Source of the DNA: Ischnura elegans
Lineage: Eukaryota; Arthropoda; Insecta; Odonata; Coenagrionidae
Assembly (NCBI RefSeq): GCF_921293095.1
Contig: NC_060251.1
Location: 94,102,566-94,166,565 of the forward strand
DNA: 64,000 nucleotides
Direction: 5' to 3'
The notes beneath the pieces are model-generated. The model ran no database searches, had not been told where the DNA came from, and saw nothing but the letters and a program-made list of their open reading frames with translations. Position numbers and translations under genes: made by a program. Every line of letters starts with the position of its first letter. The stretch's first letter is position 1. Positions 21,806-33,480 of the stretch are shown in pieces.

Positions 21806-23018
21806 GTAAGAATCCAAAGTTATTATGGTAAATTGTGTTCATCGGTTAGCGAATTTATCGTAATCGTATTCTTTGTTGTCTCATCTAACAAATCCTGGAA
21901 TTTGGAGGTTCTAGCTCGAAAATTAACTATATTTTTCGACAATTTTAGGCAGGAGGAAAAGCGGGTAAGGACTCTGGAAAGGCGAAGGCAAAGGCTGTGT
22001 CCCGTTCAGCAAGGGCAGGGTTGCAGGTAGGTTTTCTATGATTGTAAAGTGTTACTACTTATAAATTTGTGTTGGCGTGGAGTTGGAAGCATCGGCTTTT
22101 AGTGAACAATTTTTATTTTGTTGTTCGTCGTGTACTTTTCAAAATTAACGTCGAATTTAGTTGCTTGTTCGCGAGCGGTGGTTGGTTTGTTTGTCTTATG
22201 GAAACGCCTCTAAATGCATTTTTATTTTCTTATTTTCTAGTTCCCTGTGGGAAGAATTCACAGACATTTGAAAAATAGAACTACAAGTCATGGACGTGTT
22301 GGTGCTACCGCAGCAGTTTATAGCGCTGCCATCCTTGAATATTTAACTGCTGAGGTGAGTTGGATTCTATTCAAAATGGCTGATGATGGTGTAGTTGTAC
22401 CCGGTGTCTGGTGAAATTTAGCTGTTTCGGATTAAGATTCTTACTTTCCAATTTTTTATAGAATATCTTTGAATCGGTCTAGTGCGTGTTGTGTAGTATT
22501 TGATAATGTCAACCCGAAATACGTGTGATTAATATAGATTTGTATTCGCTATGCTTGTCATTGTTCAAAAATGGCGCGAACCGTTATCAAAGTGATTAGT
22601 TATCCTATTTACTATTTTGTGTGTGACTTCTGGCTGTGAAATTGCCTAGAGATAGAATTATTGATGCTTGGTGTGTACCGGGAGTGAGCAGAAACTATGC
22701 TTCTGAAGTTTTAATTGTTGTTATTGCATCATTTTCTAGGTGTTGGAATTGGCAGGTAATGCATCTAAAGATCTCAAAGTGAAGCGTATTACACCTCGTC
22801 ATCTTCAGCTTGCTATTAGAGGAGACGAAGAATTGGACAGCCTTATAAAGGCAACCATTGCTGGAGGAGGTAGGTGTTGCATAGCGATTGTTTACCGGTC
22901 TAATTGTTGGAAGGCTATGAAGCCAGCGCGACTTACAATTTTTGTCTTATTTTTAGGTGTTATTCCTCACATCCACAAGTCTCTCATTGGGAAGAAGGGA
23001 TCTCAGAAGCCCGCATAA
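21803..23018 (+). CDS. His2Av: Histone H2A variant H2A.Z / H2Av, 128 aa
   Basis: Replication-independent H2A variant found in nucleosomes near promoters. Coding exons: 21803-21805, 21949-22026, 22241-22354, 22740-22869, 22957-23018. The first holds only the ATG. The protein starts [14 protein letters not shown] and contains [40 protein letters not shown] and the extended acidic patch [20 protein letters not shown], all diagnostic of H2A.Z rather than H2A. It ends [10 protein letters not shown]. The tail is short and lacks the SQ(E/A)-aromatic damage motif that Drosophila H2Av carries. All introns are GT-AG. Introns and the poly(A) signal agree with a non-cell-cycle histone gene. Confidence 0.97.
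21949..22026 (+). CDS. His2Av: H2A.Z coding exon 2 (N-terminal tail)
   Basis: Encodes the lysine-rich tail [20 protein letters not shown], then ARAGLQ. 26 codons, phase 0; donor GTAGGT. Confidence 0.95.
22241..22354 (+). CDS. His2Av: H2A.Z coding exon 3 (histone fold, alpha1-alpha2)
   Basis: 38 codons from [10 protein letters not shown] to LTAE; phase 0 at both ends. Acceptor ttttctag, donor GTGAGT. Confidence 0.97.
22740..22869 (+). CDS. His2Av: H2A.Z coding exon 4 (histone fold, alpha2-alpha3, acidic patch)
   Basis: Starts [20 protein letters not shown] and runs to KATIAGGG. Ends in phase 1 before GTAGGT. Confidence 0.97.
22957..23018 (+). CDS. His2Av: H2A.Z coding exon 5 (docking domain and tail)
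   Basis: Encodes [19 protein letters not shown] and TAA. The usual H2A.Z docking segment is intact and the tail is only about six residues past GKK. Confidence 0.95.
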
Positions 23019-23520
23019 GGGTTTCAGTTGCGGTTACAACCGGAGCAGTTGTGATTGCCTCAATTGGCACAGGAATTACTGTGAGACTTCGAAGTATGGT
23101 GTGTGTCGTCAAAATGCCAATGACTCTTGTCCTGTTGGGTTTTAGCCAGCTCTGTGTTGTGGTGGCGGAGGCATAGCGCGTTGTGAAACTCAAGTAATGG
23201 ACTATTACAATTCATATTGAAACAGTTTATCGCAGGAGAATAGTTTTCATTGTAAGGAGTGTTGATTTTTCTACTGCCCACACCATATTTGGCTAAATAT
23301 TTGTTCATTGTTCTCATTTTAAAGAATGCATGTGTTGTATGACTTAATATATTAAGGTATTGACCAATATGAATGCAGTACAAATTGTTGCAGTGCATGA
23401 GTGACAACCAATTCTCTGTTTTGGAAATTCATTAGGTTTTAGGTGCATTTAAATCAACCTGTCTTAATTATTAGATGTAGGACGTACATTCATTAATAAA
23501 CATGATTTGTGTAACTTGAA
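23019..23520 (+). terminator. His2Av: H2A.Z 3'UTR and poly(A) signal
   Basis: AATAAA at 23495-23500 is the first good poly(A) signal after the stop. I see no histone-mRNA stem-loop, as expected for a replacement variant. Overlapping open frames in 22904-23193 are not conserved proteins that I know. Confidence 0.65.
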
Positions 23521-23576
23521 TTTATTATTTGCTGTTAAATTTCCCGTTTCCTTGTTAGTATTAGCGTTGGAATTTG

Positions 23577-24222
23577 TGTCAATGTGGCAGGACGCTATGC
23601 TAGGGCGATTTCAGAGCCAGCTGGTGGCCGGATGTCGTTGACCGCAGTGCTGGGAGCATGTGGTTCTTCATTTACACGGTAGATGGCAGTGGGTGGGTTA
23701 AATTTTTACGAAGGGGTCTGTTGGCGGTGGCGTGTAGAAGCACTTGCTCCGTTGTCTTTTCGAATTCAAATTCCGAGCCTTCGCGTCCTCTCTGGGGCCC
23801 GCCACCGAACTAACTTCCCGAGTCTGGCAACATGCGGGTCGCGCAGTCAGGTGGTAGGGGAAAACTGTAAGGTGGGGAAGGAATTCTCCGCCAGCCGGCA
23901 GGGCAGTTCTTCGGAAGTTCCGGAGTTGGCTTGTGCTCGGGGGACGTCACTCGCGCGCTGACGTTTGTGTTTGTTTCATGTTGTTTATTCCGGCGATGAT
24001 TTCGTGTGACATAGTGATGTTCTGAGAATTTAGTGTTGTGAAGAAATCCTCCCAATTCTGTGCCCTGCGCTTTATCGCGCTATTAGTGTGTTACTTATTA
24101 ACCTCTTGGAATACTTCGGAACTCCTTGCAGTTCTTGGTGATCGTTCGCTCACCAGTTGATCCACCCTTGGGAGTTGCCGTGTTGTCACGGGATAAGGGT
24201 AGCTGCTGCATCTCACAACAGG
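23577..24222 (+). promoter_or_regulatory. CpG-rich stretch with possible noncoding first exon
   Basis: The stretch is clearly richer in CpG than its neighbourhood (about 23740-23960) and includes gacgtcactcgcgcgctgac. Further down, a consensus donor CAACAG|GTGAGC occurs at 24221-24222. It could be the promoter and untranslated first exon of a gene whose coding exons lie beyond the window or were missed. Inference. Confidence 0.3.
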
Positions 24223-25570
24223 TGAGCTGTCAGGAATTGCGTGTTCCATGGCATTAATTATCTGTTAAAGTCACTCGGCGCGAATTAGGGTCAGATGTCA
24301 GACTATCTGTGGTGCTGTCATTAGTTGACAACCACGTGTGAAGCTCGTTGACTAACGTTAATTGCCAGTTTTAAATTTATTTTGGACAGGATGCTAAGTT
24401 TAAGGCCTTATCCGTCCAAAGACGACGTTGTTATCAGTTATTTTATAACTGTCTAATGATTTAATGTCTGGTGTATGGTTTAATGCCTGGTGGTAACTCC
24501 GCTGTTGACATTTCTTCGACTTTGCCTCGTGTTAATTAGTATAATGTGGGTTATTTGCATATTTTCCGATGCCCGCCACGTCACGTTTTCGAATCGTGAT
24601 CAGATCACCCAGGAACCTTGGTTGTCACGCCAAGGTGATTGGAATAGTTGATGCAAAGCCGAGACTTTTACTTTCTTTCCTACGTACGACCTTTCTTGTG
24701 CGACCGAGCCCATTTTCCGACGGAGGAGTCTTTCTCGAGGACGGCTATGGTCCGTAAGTCCATTTTCCGTGGCCGCATGCTCACTTGGGTAGATCCCTCT
24801 CGGTCGCCTCACTTTCTTCCCCCGCTGTCGGTGAGAACTGCTTTCTCCCAAGATGCCGGCCCGGCGGATCGCCTTCCTGGATCAGGCGGTTACCTGGCTG
24901 CCTGGAAAAACGTTTCTCTTAGCGGAGAAGTCGCCTACGCATTTATATCTTTTTTGCATAAATAAACAATATTGTCATCATCGCTGCCTCCTTTTTGAAT
25001 GTTTACAAATACTTCCATGAAGTTTGGAACTGAATGACCCCGGGAAAGGTGTTTTTCATTGCGTTTCCCGTACGGAACTAAACAGAAAAACTTCTCGCCG
25101 TATGCAGGTGTCGAGCTGATCACAATCTTCCGTCCTGAAAGATTAACGTGGTGTATTTTTGAATTAACATCAGTTGTTATATTAATAGAGCATCATCATT
25201 TGAGCGTTGTTATTGTCGTAAAATGTTGGCGAGGAATTAGTTTGTGGGGATTATGACTTCAGTCATTCTAATAATTATGCCGGTATCCTTTGAAGAACAG
25301 TACTATCATACTAGTAGCCTGCCATAAAGGCTATTATGGATACTTATTCAATCCATCCAATTGGTTGATCGCTACTTCTTGAAACCGAAGGTTTTGCTTG
25401 AATCTTGTTTTCCGGGCTTCCACTGTATTCTTCGTAGTCTGACGACATTAATCAATCCGTTTTATTTGTTGCCATCATACTTCAAAGGACGTGGTGGAAA
25501 CCGTTAAGGTATTTTCACTCGAGAATCCGTCGCAAGAACAATGGTTTTGTTTATTAGATAAATCACTCAT
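24223..25570. other. Unannotated; moderately GC-rich centre
   Basis: The stretch 24570-24960 is CpG-rich and ends in cataaataaacaatattg, a possible poly(A)-like end. It could be a retroelement relic. I see no recognisable protein. Confidence 0.3.
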
Positions 25571-25765
25571 TGGGTGCTTTCCATTCATTGACACACGTCG
25601 ACACAAGTCGACTTGCGTCGCGGATTTCGTGTTCCCTTCGGTGTGTGTCGCCGACTGTTGTGACACAAGTCAACAAACGGTAACGCACAGGAATAGGAGA
25701 GTTATAAACAAATGCCGCGAGTCGACACAAGTCGACGCGTGAGTCGCATGAATGGAAAGCACCCA
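25571..25765. mobile_element. Short TIR element, TGGGTGCTTTCCATTCAT ends (195 bp)
   Basis: The left TGGGTGCTTTCCATTCAT and right ATGAATGGAAAGCACCCA ends are inverted repeats. The interior repeats gtcgacacaagtcgac-type motifs near both ends. It shares its terminal 12 bases with the 989-bp element at 658-1646. Confidence 0.65.
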
Positions 25766-26260
25766 TTAGGTCGCTTCCTCTGATTTTCTTTTATGACACG
25801 TTTCGTTGTCACAACATTTTCAAGTGCATTGTTGTGACAAGGAAACGCGTCTTGCAAGTATAAATGCTGGGGTAATGTTGCAATGACTCATTCAAATAAT
25901 GACGATATCCTCCACCTCATCGTGACAGTTGCCACACAATAAAAAGGTTTTGTTGTTCATCGCCGTTTTTAAGCTCAATTAATTCTTCATCCGCACGCGA
26001 AACAGGTGCATGCTCATAATCGCATTGCGATGATTGTTTTTAGCCGATTTCCGTTACACTTTATCCCGGGATGGGTGAAAAAATTCCGCTCCACAATTCC
26101 CAGGCGGTTAATGGCCCTTAGCCGGCCCGCTGTTAATCCCCTCCTTTGATTTCGAGTCTCTCCCAAGGCTGAGTGAGGAACCGGATGCGTTGTTCGCGTC
26201 GGAAATTCTTAGCAAGGTGCTTCGACTTCTTCTACCTGTCTTTTCTTCTCCTTCGCTCGC

Positions 26261-26825
26261 CTACATCTACATCTACATCTACAAATTACCCTGCGAGCCA
26301 CCTCTAGGGTGTTTGGCAGGGGGTGATCAATCACCAGCATGCAGCATGCATTTGGACTCCCACATGCACACCACACCGTCCAAAAAACGTCCCGTATAAT
26401 AACAAACTATACTACTATATGCTGTTAGAAATAGAATATAGAATAGAAATTCAGAAACATGCAGTAAGTTTTACATAGGTTAGTAGGCTACACTACAAGT
26501 CATGCAATCTATTTACGCGTTCTATTGCTGCCGTTATAATCTCTTATTGATCGTGGAAAAAATGACATTCGGAATCTGTCTGTTCTGCAATCTATCTCTC
26601 TTATTTTATTTATATGATCTGATCTTCCGTAGTACGTTGGCGTCCGCAAGATATGGTTAACTTCGTCAGAAAGGACACTGCTCTTGAATTTATCTAAAAG
26701 GTTTAGTCTATTTTTCAATCTACGGTCCGACAGAGATTCCCATCCGAGTTTATGTAAGAGGTCAGTTACACTAACAAGACTATCGTAACGACCTTTCACA
26801 TACCTGGCAGCTCTTCTTTGCACAA
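26261..26825 (-). mobile_element. CR1-like LINE 3' end with RT-ORF tail
   Basis: The minus-strand reading frame (stop at 26509-26511) begins QRRAARYVKGRYDSLVSVTD, then LLHKLGWESLSDRRLKNRL, and ends in a FRMSFFPRSIRDYN motif. This is the usual C-terminus of the second ORF of CR1/jockey-like LINEs. A 3'UTR of about 250 bp follows and ends in a (TGTAGA)n tail, read on + as ctacatctacatctac at 26261-26283. It is 5'-truncated. Confidence 0.75.
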
Positions 26826-26914
26826 CACACCCTGGGGTGTAGTGACCTCACAGTTCTCGTCGCTTTGGGCACCGCCTCCTTAATAGTCAAGTGACCTCTT
26901 GAGCCTTGGGGGAC

Positions 26915-26995
26915 GGACTAATCTACGCAACACCCTTCGAGCCGCCTCGAAGGTGTTTGGCAGGTGGTGTCTCATCATCGACATTCATCGTTCTA
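26915..26995 (-). repeat. LINE 3'UTR fragment
   Basis: The segment cgagccgcctcgaaggtgtttggcaggtgg matches in pattern the 3'UTR at 26290-26325 (cgagccacctctagggtgtttggcaggggg). Only the terminal part is present. Confidence 0.55.
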
Positions 26996-28650
26996 AAGCC
27001 GAAAAAAATGTTTCGAAAACTTTGTCGATTCCATACGGCTTTGTCGTCTGGTCTCAACATTCTTGTTGTGTCTTTATCAATTGGCATTGCCGTGTTTATA
27101 ATGTAAATTTTTAGCAAAAAATAAGCGTTATCGCCGTTTCCCCTTGATGAAGACACTGGGAGGTTGGTTCCTGTCGAGGCTGTGTAGAATTATGGTGTGT
27201 GGACTTGTGTACGTTGTTCATTTAGCCTTGAACAACTTCGCTAATGACTAATTGAAGATATCAATTCGAAGTTAGGTTTGCCCTAGCACTCCTCTCCGTT
27301 CTCCTCTCTGCTCGTCTTTTACTCTTTGTCGTTTTTCTGTATTTTACACTGCCGGTGTGTCTTGTCTTCCGAGTTGTCTCAGGAAGTGGCCGATTAAGTA
27401 GTCACGTCTCTTAAGGAAGATTTTTATAAAAGATTCCTAATCTTCTCAAATTTCTCCTATATTTGACTGCATGGACTGCTTCACCCCTAAGTTTTGTTGG
27501 TTTGTAAATACATGTGATAATTATTTTTTTCCAGTGAGCTTATTTTCGGGGAACATTTACCGAACGTCAAGTCGGTGGCGATTATTTTTCGTTTCCATGG
27601 TCACAGAGGTCGTTTATTCTTCTAATTTTTTTGACGCTTGGCAAGCCAAACTTCTTCGAATTTTGCTGTCTTCACCTGGAATTTTTTAAGGGTCCTTGGT
27701 AGACATTCGCTCGCTGTGGGCTTAGGTAAGACCTTTCATTCAATTGTTACTACACAGGAGGTCGTGAAGGAAATACTTAATCCATTCTTTTCCACTCCTA
27801 GTTCTCGAATGTCTCATGTCTTTCTTGAACTCCTCCCTAAGTATCATACTTACTGATTTGTGAATGTAATATGGTCCCAGAAAAACATTTCTTGGTATGA
27901 TTTGTTTTATTGGCGTGTCCCTCCTACTTTTACACGTGACGCTACCTCTCCGTTTCCGAGTAGATCCTTAGGTATGGATCCATTCTTTAATAGTAATTCC
28001 ATTACTTTTACTTCGTTACCTCACATCACCGATAGCAAGACCTCAGAGTATGAAATCGTTGTACTCGGGAACTTGAGAATTGGGACAAATATGGTACCAG
28101 ATTAAACCATGATTAAAACTTTCAATTAGTGAGGGATTCCCTAGTACGGATAATTGTCAAAAATTAGTACTCGGATTACGGGAGTGCTGAATAAGATTCT
28201 GAGGCCACTAAATTGAGGGACATAAATGATGGCCCGGAAAAAAAAATCAGCTGATGAGGGACTGTGCGGCCTAAATTGAAGTGCCTTTAATTCTCTTTGA
28301 GGGTGCAAGGAAAGAGTGGGTGTTAAGTCTATAGAAATGTTTTCTTAAAATGGAAAAATCTCCCCATTAGCGAAAATTTCCCTTGCCTTCTCCGGAAATT
28401 GACGTAGATTGATTGTTTTCCGTGGGGCGCTAGCATAGCAAAACACGTTAGTGTACTTGCAGATAATGAAAAATGGGTTGGATATCGACAATTTTTGCGT
28501 TTGAACTTTAAAAAATGTTATTCCAAGAATACGAAGAGCATAATAAAGCAATATAAAATAAGATGCTTAGGAAAACTCTCTCTTCCTTTTGCTTTAACTA
28601 CTTGGGTCTGGATGACGTCTATGGAGTTTCATATTTAGGAGAAACTAAAT
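26996..28650. other. Unannotated DNA
   Basis: No reading frame or repeat recognised. Open frames here have no protein-like character. Confidence 0.35.
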
Positions 28651-28790
28651 CTACATCCACATAATACCGAGGATTCCCTCATGGACACCACACGGCCCAA
28701 AAAACGTTACGCATACTATCATTATATTACCACATGAAATACACTGCTCTTGAATTTACCTAATAGGTTTAGTTTATTTTTTTGCCTATT
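28651..28790 (-). repeat. LINE 3' fragment, internally deleted
   Basis: Blocks ctacatccacat, cacacggcccaaaaaacgt and cactgctcttgaatttacct match the 3'UTR and the coding part of the LINE at 26261-26825, in the same order. The middle is missing. Confidence 0.6.
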
Positions 28791-29811
28791 TAAGAATGCG
28801 TAATTTCGGATATTTTAATTATTTTTTATATTGTGTTATGACTTTATAATTGAAATACTGATGGCATGTTGGTACTCCAATTTAACTAACCAGCCCACCG
28901 TTAAGTACTACTTGTAAGTAGCGAGTTCCCATTCGTGTTTGAAAAGCGATTACATCATGTACTGGGGCAATACTAATAGCAATTATTATAGTTATACTAC
29001 TTTTTCAAATGGTAAGTTGTAATTGCCATTAATTGCATAATTGACAATGTAATTATAATTTAGCCCGATAACAGTTTTAGAAAACTCTTCACTTCGTCAT
29101 TGATACTTCTCTGATCTCTTCACAGCTCTAAGCACATGGTATTTAACCGTGAGACTTTGTAGGTACGACGTGTCTTGTTTCGATGCATAAATAGATTTTC
29201 TACGATTGAGCCATTTAACAAGGAAAAACGAGCATGTGTCGGTTGGAATTCCGTTTGTCGCAATGAGAAAATCCTTGAAAGGCGATGAGTGGATTTCTTT
29301 ATCTCGAGTTCTCGAGGTACTTCCTTTGTGTGAAGCTCAGAAGCGTCGATTCACTCGTAACTGCTCACCAAAATAATCCCAAATTATAGTTGCTTTGAAT
29401 TTGTTTAAACAGAATTGAAATTTATGCCGATCCATCATGTAAACAGTAAATGCGTTGATAGGTCAAAACGTAGTTGCCATCATAAAAATTGATGATTTCT
29501 CTCTCAATGATTTCTTTGTGAATCGCTAACTTCAAAAGTATATGTAGTTCTGCGCATGCACAAGTTGATCGTAACTGGATGAAAACCATGTCCAGAATGG
29601 GTTGCTATGGTGAATATGTAAAGAGTGTGGAGTCAGTTGTCTGCTCAGATCAGGGCCTGTTGCCTCTCTTGTAAATTTTATTTAGGGGCATATCTGTCTA
29701 CGTAAATTATCGAAAGGTCTTCCTGTATAGCAGCGAATAATGAAATTACGTCACTAACAAGGACTTAACCTTAATGTACATAATACCAGAGAGGAGAATA
29801 ATACCCTGAAC
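28791..29811. other. Unannotated AT-rich DNA
   Basis: I see nothing that can be supported. Confidence 0.35.
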
Positions 29812-29945
29812 ATAATATCCTCGATAATACCCTAGAAACCGCCTCCAGTGTTTAGCAAGGGTGACATATCACCATTATGCGGCATACGAGAGGATCGCCA
29901 CGTGCACGCCACACGGCCATAAAAAATTACCCATGACAACAAATT
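29812..29945 (-). repeat. LINE 3'UTR fragment
   Basis: Blocks accgcctccagtgtttagcaagggtgac and cacgccacacggcc correspond to the LINE 3'UTR at 26285-26390. Confidence 0.55.
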
Positions 29946-30164
29946 GTTCGTGCACGCTCGTTCAAACAGAGAGATTTAAAATCACATTACTTCCTCGAAA
30001 TATTTAGGATATCAACGGCGTCTGGCTTAATAGAGTTTAAGGCGTCACTCACTGGGTCGACTCATTACGTGATTTAATTTTTTTCTATTATTCTTATCTT
30101 CTATAGATTTGCTCTTGGAATTACTTACCGTTGGCAAGCCTTTCAGTGATTGTGCACGTAATTT

Positions 30165-30262
30165 GGTGGTCAGCTTGCATGCTGCATGTTGGTGATTGAT
30201 CACCCCCTGCCGTTCACTCTCCAGGTTGCTCGCAGGGTATTGTGCAGTGGTAGATGCTAATG
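30165..30262 (+). repeat. LINE 3'UTR fragment, opposite orientation
   Basis: Reads gcatgctgcatgttggtgat, then tgatcaccccctgcc, then gctcgcagggta and a tgtagatg-like end. This is the reverse complement of the LINE end at 26261-26345. Confidence 0.6.
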
Positions 30263-30591
30263 CAAAACATACTAAGGGTTATTAAATGAGACAAAAGAAT
30301 CGAAGCAAGGTTATAATAATGTTAAAATGTGTAAGTCATGCAATGAGTCAGCCTAGCGAGTAACGCGATTAATTTTGTTAATCGTGACACCATGCTATAT
30401 GTAATAGTTAAGAGGTAAGAATGACATTTAAATCCCTGTGTTTTGCAATGTATTTGATTTATTTTCTTCTAGTTTTGACGTCAACGATGGTATGACGTTA
30501 AACGAAATCCTTTTCCGAATTTACGGAGCAAATTTAATTTAATATTTGCCCTGGATATATTCTCATCCTAACTCTTCTAACACGCTGGTTT

Positions 30592-30742
30592 AAGAAAACA
30601 AGATTGCACTTATCCTCAATTTTTAATATGGTTCTACGCGTTTCAACCGCTAGGTTATCATCATGTGCCTGATGATGACGTAATGGTTGAATCGCCTTGT
30701 ACCAAAGTTAAACTTGTGGAAAAAGTGTTATCTTCTTTTCTT
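30592..30742. repeat. Decayed palindrome of the GATGAT/GAAAC family
   Basis: About 75-bp arms pair imperfectly around catgtgcctga. On the minus strand the centre gives TGATGAT, an aacc/ggtt hairpin, and GAAACGCG. The layout is the same as in 18838-19017 but much diverged. Confidence 0.5.
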
Positions 30743-31580
30743 CAGCTAATATGTATTATTCGCATTACATCTCGCCTCCACCTCCGTCAATTGTGTTAGA
30801 CTGTCGCAGTCAATTTTATTAGTCTAACACATTGGAAACGCAGCATTTTTTTTATCGTGAACACTCATCTCGAATCCGGCGCTACTAGCTACGCTAAACT
30901 ACGCTAATGTTCTCTTTTCTTTCGTGAGCATTAAAAATGTAATTTTTATCATTCAAATCATTATGGGGGTAGGCCCGCGACCTAGTGCTCCTAAATAAAT
31001 ACGTTTCGCCCTTGGTATCGTGGAAAAAAATCGACGTCATTAAATCGCAAAATTTCACTACTCAAGATTTGTCTACAGCAACCATATATAGTATTTAGTT
31101 AGCTTAATTTTCAAGTTGCTTTTAAGTTAAATATTCCTTCAGCTGCCGCCCGCGCCGTGTCGCCTGCAGGTATATAACTTAAGCGATTTGACGTAAATTA
31201 CTTCATTCGTTTGCCGATGGCAGAGATAATTCAATTAATTTAGCACTGTCTCAGAAAGGGCATATTTTGATTTATGGTTATTACAAATCTTTTTGAAGGA
31301 TTTTAAAGCCTATTTTTTGTGGCGGTAGGCCGATGAAGTATTCATCATAGCATAAACATTCGTTACTTTTTCTCACTGTATGTGTGGTAAAGCGTGTTAA
31401 ATATTTTTCTGTTGGACAACCTCCACCGCTGGTTGAGTCTTCTGCGAAAACAATATCATAATTTTTGAAATCCCATCGTCATATAAGTTTTGAAATTATA
31501 TTTCAACCGATGCTGACTGCTCACTGTGTAGAGGCTCAAGGTGTGTATTTTTAACGCCCCCTTGAGGTCGCGTCCCTTTA
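30743..31580. other. Unannotated AT-rich DNA
   Basis: A short inverted repeat with 11-bp arms (tgtgttagact/agtctaacaca) lies at 30792-30831. Otherwise nothing is seen. Confidence 0.35.
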
Positions 31581-32280
31581 TTTTACCCTTCTTTGAATTG
31601 CAAAATGTCCTCCATTGTTGGAGTTATAAAGGGTCTCATAAGGGTATTTGCTACTCTGAATAGTGTGTTGACCGTAAGTGGTGTTGATCTAAGCTTTGGC
31701 CGCTTCGGGTCGGCCATTTTCCCGCCCGCGACGACAATACGACCGCTTCGATTGTCGTATGGAATGTCAACAATCGAAGTTGACCTGTTTTAGGTTTGTC
31801 CAGCGCCATTTTGCCATTTCGTTTCTGAACTCTTTTTATTCCTCCTGCCAAATGGTGGATTACGGTCAGAGAGAGACATGCGGGAAAACACGTCTTTATT
31901 TTCTTCTCACACCTCTAAACCCTTCCCGTTTGGTCCGTTGGCTGTTCGCTTGCTTTTTTTCGCCACCCTTTTATTGTGGAGTGCTGTTTACTCGACACTG
32001 GGTTTGTTTTGTGTGCAAACACAATCGTCTGCGAAATTCACAACGTGGATTTAGTCTGGTTCGCATGTGGCGTGGCGTTTGATTGCCATTTCAGACGAAT
32101 TTGCCTCGATGTCGTCAGTGGTCATTCGATATGACCAAGGTCGGTAAAGGACGAACCTTGGATATGAGTAACTTTTCGCATCGAGCGATATTTTATTGTG
32201 ATTTTGTGAACGTTGGGAACTTGCCTACTTCAACTGTTGGCTTGTTGCAGTTTTTATTCTCAATCTTGTAATTGTTTTTT
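31581..32280. other. CpG-containing stretch of unknown role
   Basis: Richer in CpG than its surroundings, with two alternative small inverted repeats: acgacaat/attgtcgt (31731-31758) and cttcgattgt/acaatcgaag (31746-31779). No recognisable protein. Confidence 0.3.
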
Positions 32281-32784
32281 TATTTTGCGCATTTTTAATC
32301 TTCCTACTCCGCATCTTAAACGCTAGCCGCTTATAGAAGATCTCGCCTGAACTTAAAAATATCAATATAGAAATACATATGAAGACCAAAAGGAGGCCTT
32401 GTGAATAATTTTTAATCTAGCGAGAAAGTGGAGAAAGAAAAAAAAATGCACGAAAATATCTTGAATTCCGTATTTGTTAGTTCGACAAAAAAAAACGGAA
32501 AATTAAAAAATGCCTGTTTTTTATTTTATAATGTCTTATTTACAATATCAAATATGAATATTTTTGGGTCAATGTTTCATATTTAAATTATTTTTTATTT
32601 ACAAATACATGTAAGTGCAATGAATTATAAATATAAAAGATATTGTATTGTAGCGACTAACTGACTGAAAATCTGCATAAAAGGTATGCCAAATAAATTT
32701 TCTTAATCAGCTTTTTTTTTAAATTTTAAGTCTATTTGTTAATTTTTGGAATAAATACTGAATTGTAAATTTAATTTTTAATTT
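32281..32784. other. Very AT-rich DNA
   Basis: Low-complexity A/T runs. No gene. Confidence 0.4.
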
Positions 32785-32970
32785 AAGCTAGGAAAAATAA
32801 CAACTTTGCTTTCTACAACTTATTATTTAATCATCGACCAGTTTCACTACACTGGTCATTTTCAAGGCTAGTGTAAAATAAATGTTAAGTCTAGTAGACT
32901 AGATGATATATTGAAACTAGTCGACGATTAAATAATGATTTAGAAACCAAAGTTGTTATTTTTCCTAACT
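32785..32970. repeat. Imperfect palindrome of the GATGAT/GAAAC family
   Basis: The left arm aagctaggaaaaataacaac... is mirrored by ...gttgttatttttcctaactt. The arms are about 75 bp with a loop near 36 bp. The right half carries agatgat, a short insert and gaaactagtcg, like the other family members. Confidence 0.65.
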
Positions 32971-33122
32971 TGAAATGGGATTCTATCAGGCTAAGGCCTC
33001 AACATTTCAGTGCGTTCATTTTTAATACTCGACCTCTTTTGTATTTATTTTAGCTCTCATCATCTCATTTATTATTGCACATTTTTCTTACTTATCATTT
33101 CGTCCGGGTAATTTAATCACGC

Positions 33123-33480
33123 TGACAATGCATGCACGTGTGGGTTAACCCACATCTCCCCCACGTGTGCCTCTACCGCGCTGCTTAATAGGGTCTCCCG
33201 TTTTCTGTCTCCCAGCCCGACCGACCACGGTGCATTAGCGTCCTCCACAGCCCGTGTATGCATGCGTCTGGAGATTTGCGGTGGCGCCCTGCTCGGCTTA
33301 GACGCGAAGTAGCGACGCCCCCCTGGGAGGTCCTTACCCAAGGGGACGGTGGGAGACTATAGGAGGGCTGAGAAATAGTGCTCCAGAGCTGCGTCCTCGT
33401 GATCTCCTTCGTTATGAACTGGATAACGTTTTCACGGGTTTTATACAGGGTGTGGTTGACAACTGAAATGTACCTCCTTA
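33123..33480. mobile_element. GC-rich insertion, possible solo LTR
   Basis: A sharply bounded GC/CpG-rich block in AT-rich DNA starts TGACAATGC. The five bases cacgc occur just before it (33118-33122) and just after (33481-33485), like a 5-bp target duplication. On the minus strand a TATA-like tataaaa lies at 33439-33445. The 3' terminal bases do not follow the usual TG...CA rule, so the class is uncertain. Confidence 0.35.

Noticed and set aside
22904-23193. Open frames overlapping the last exon and 3'UTR of H2A.Z on both strands
   Set aside because: They overlap a certain coding exon, run into its intron or UTR, and show no family resemblance.
31696-32082. A 128-codon open frame in a CpG-containing stretch
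   Set aside because: No recognisable domain, and the low stop density is explained by base composition.
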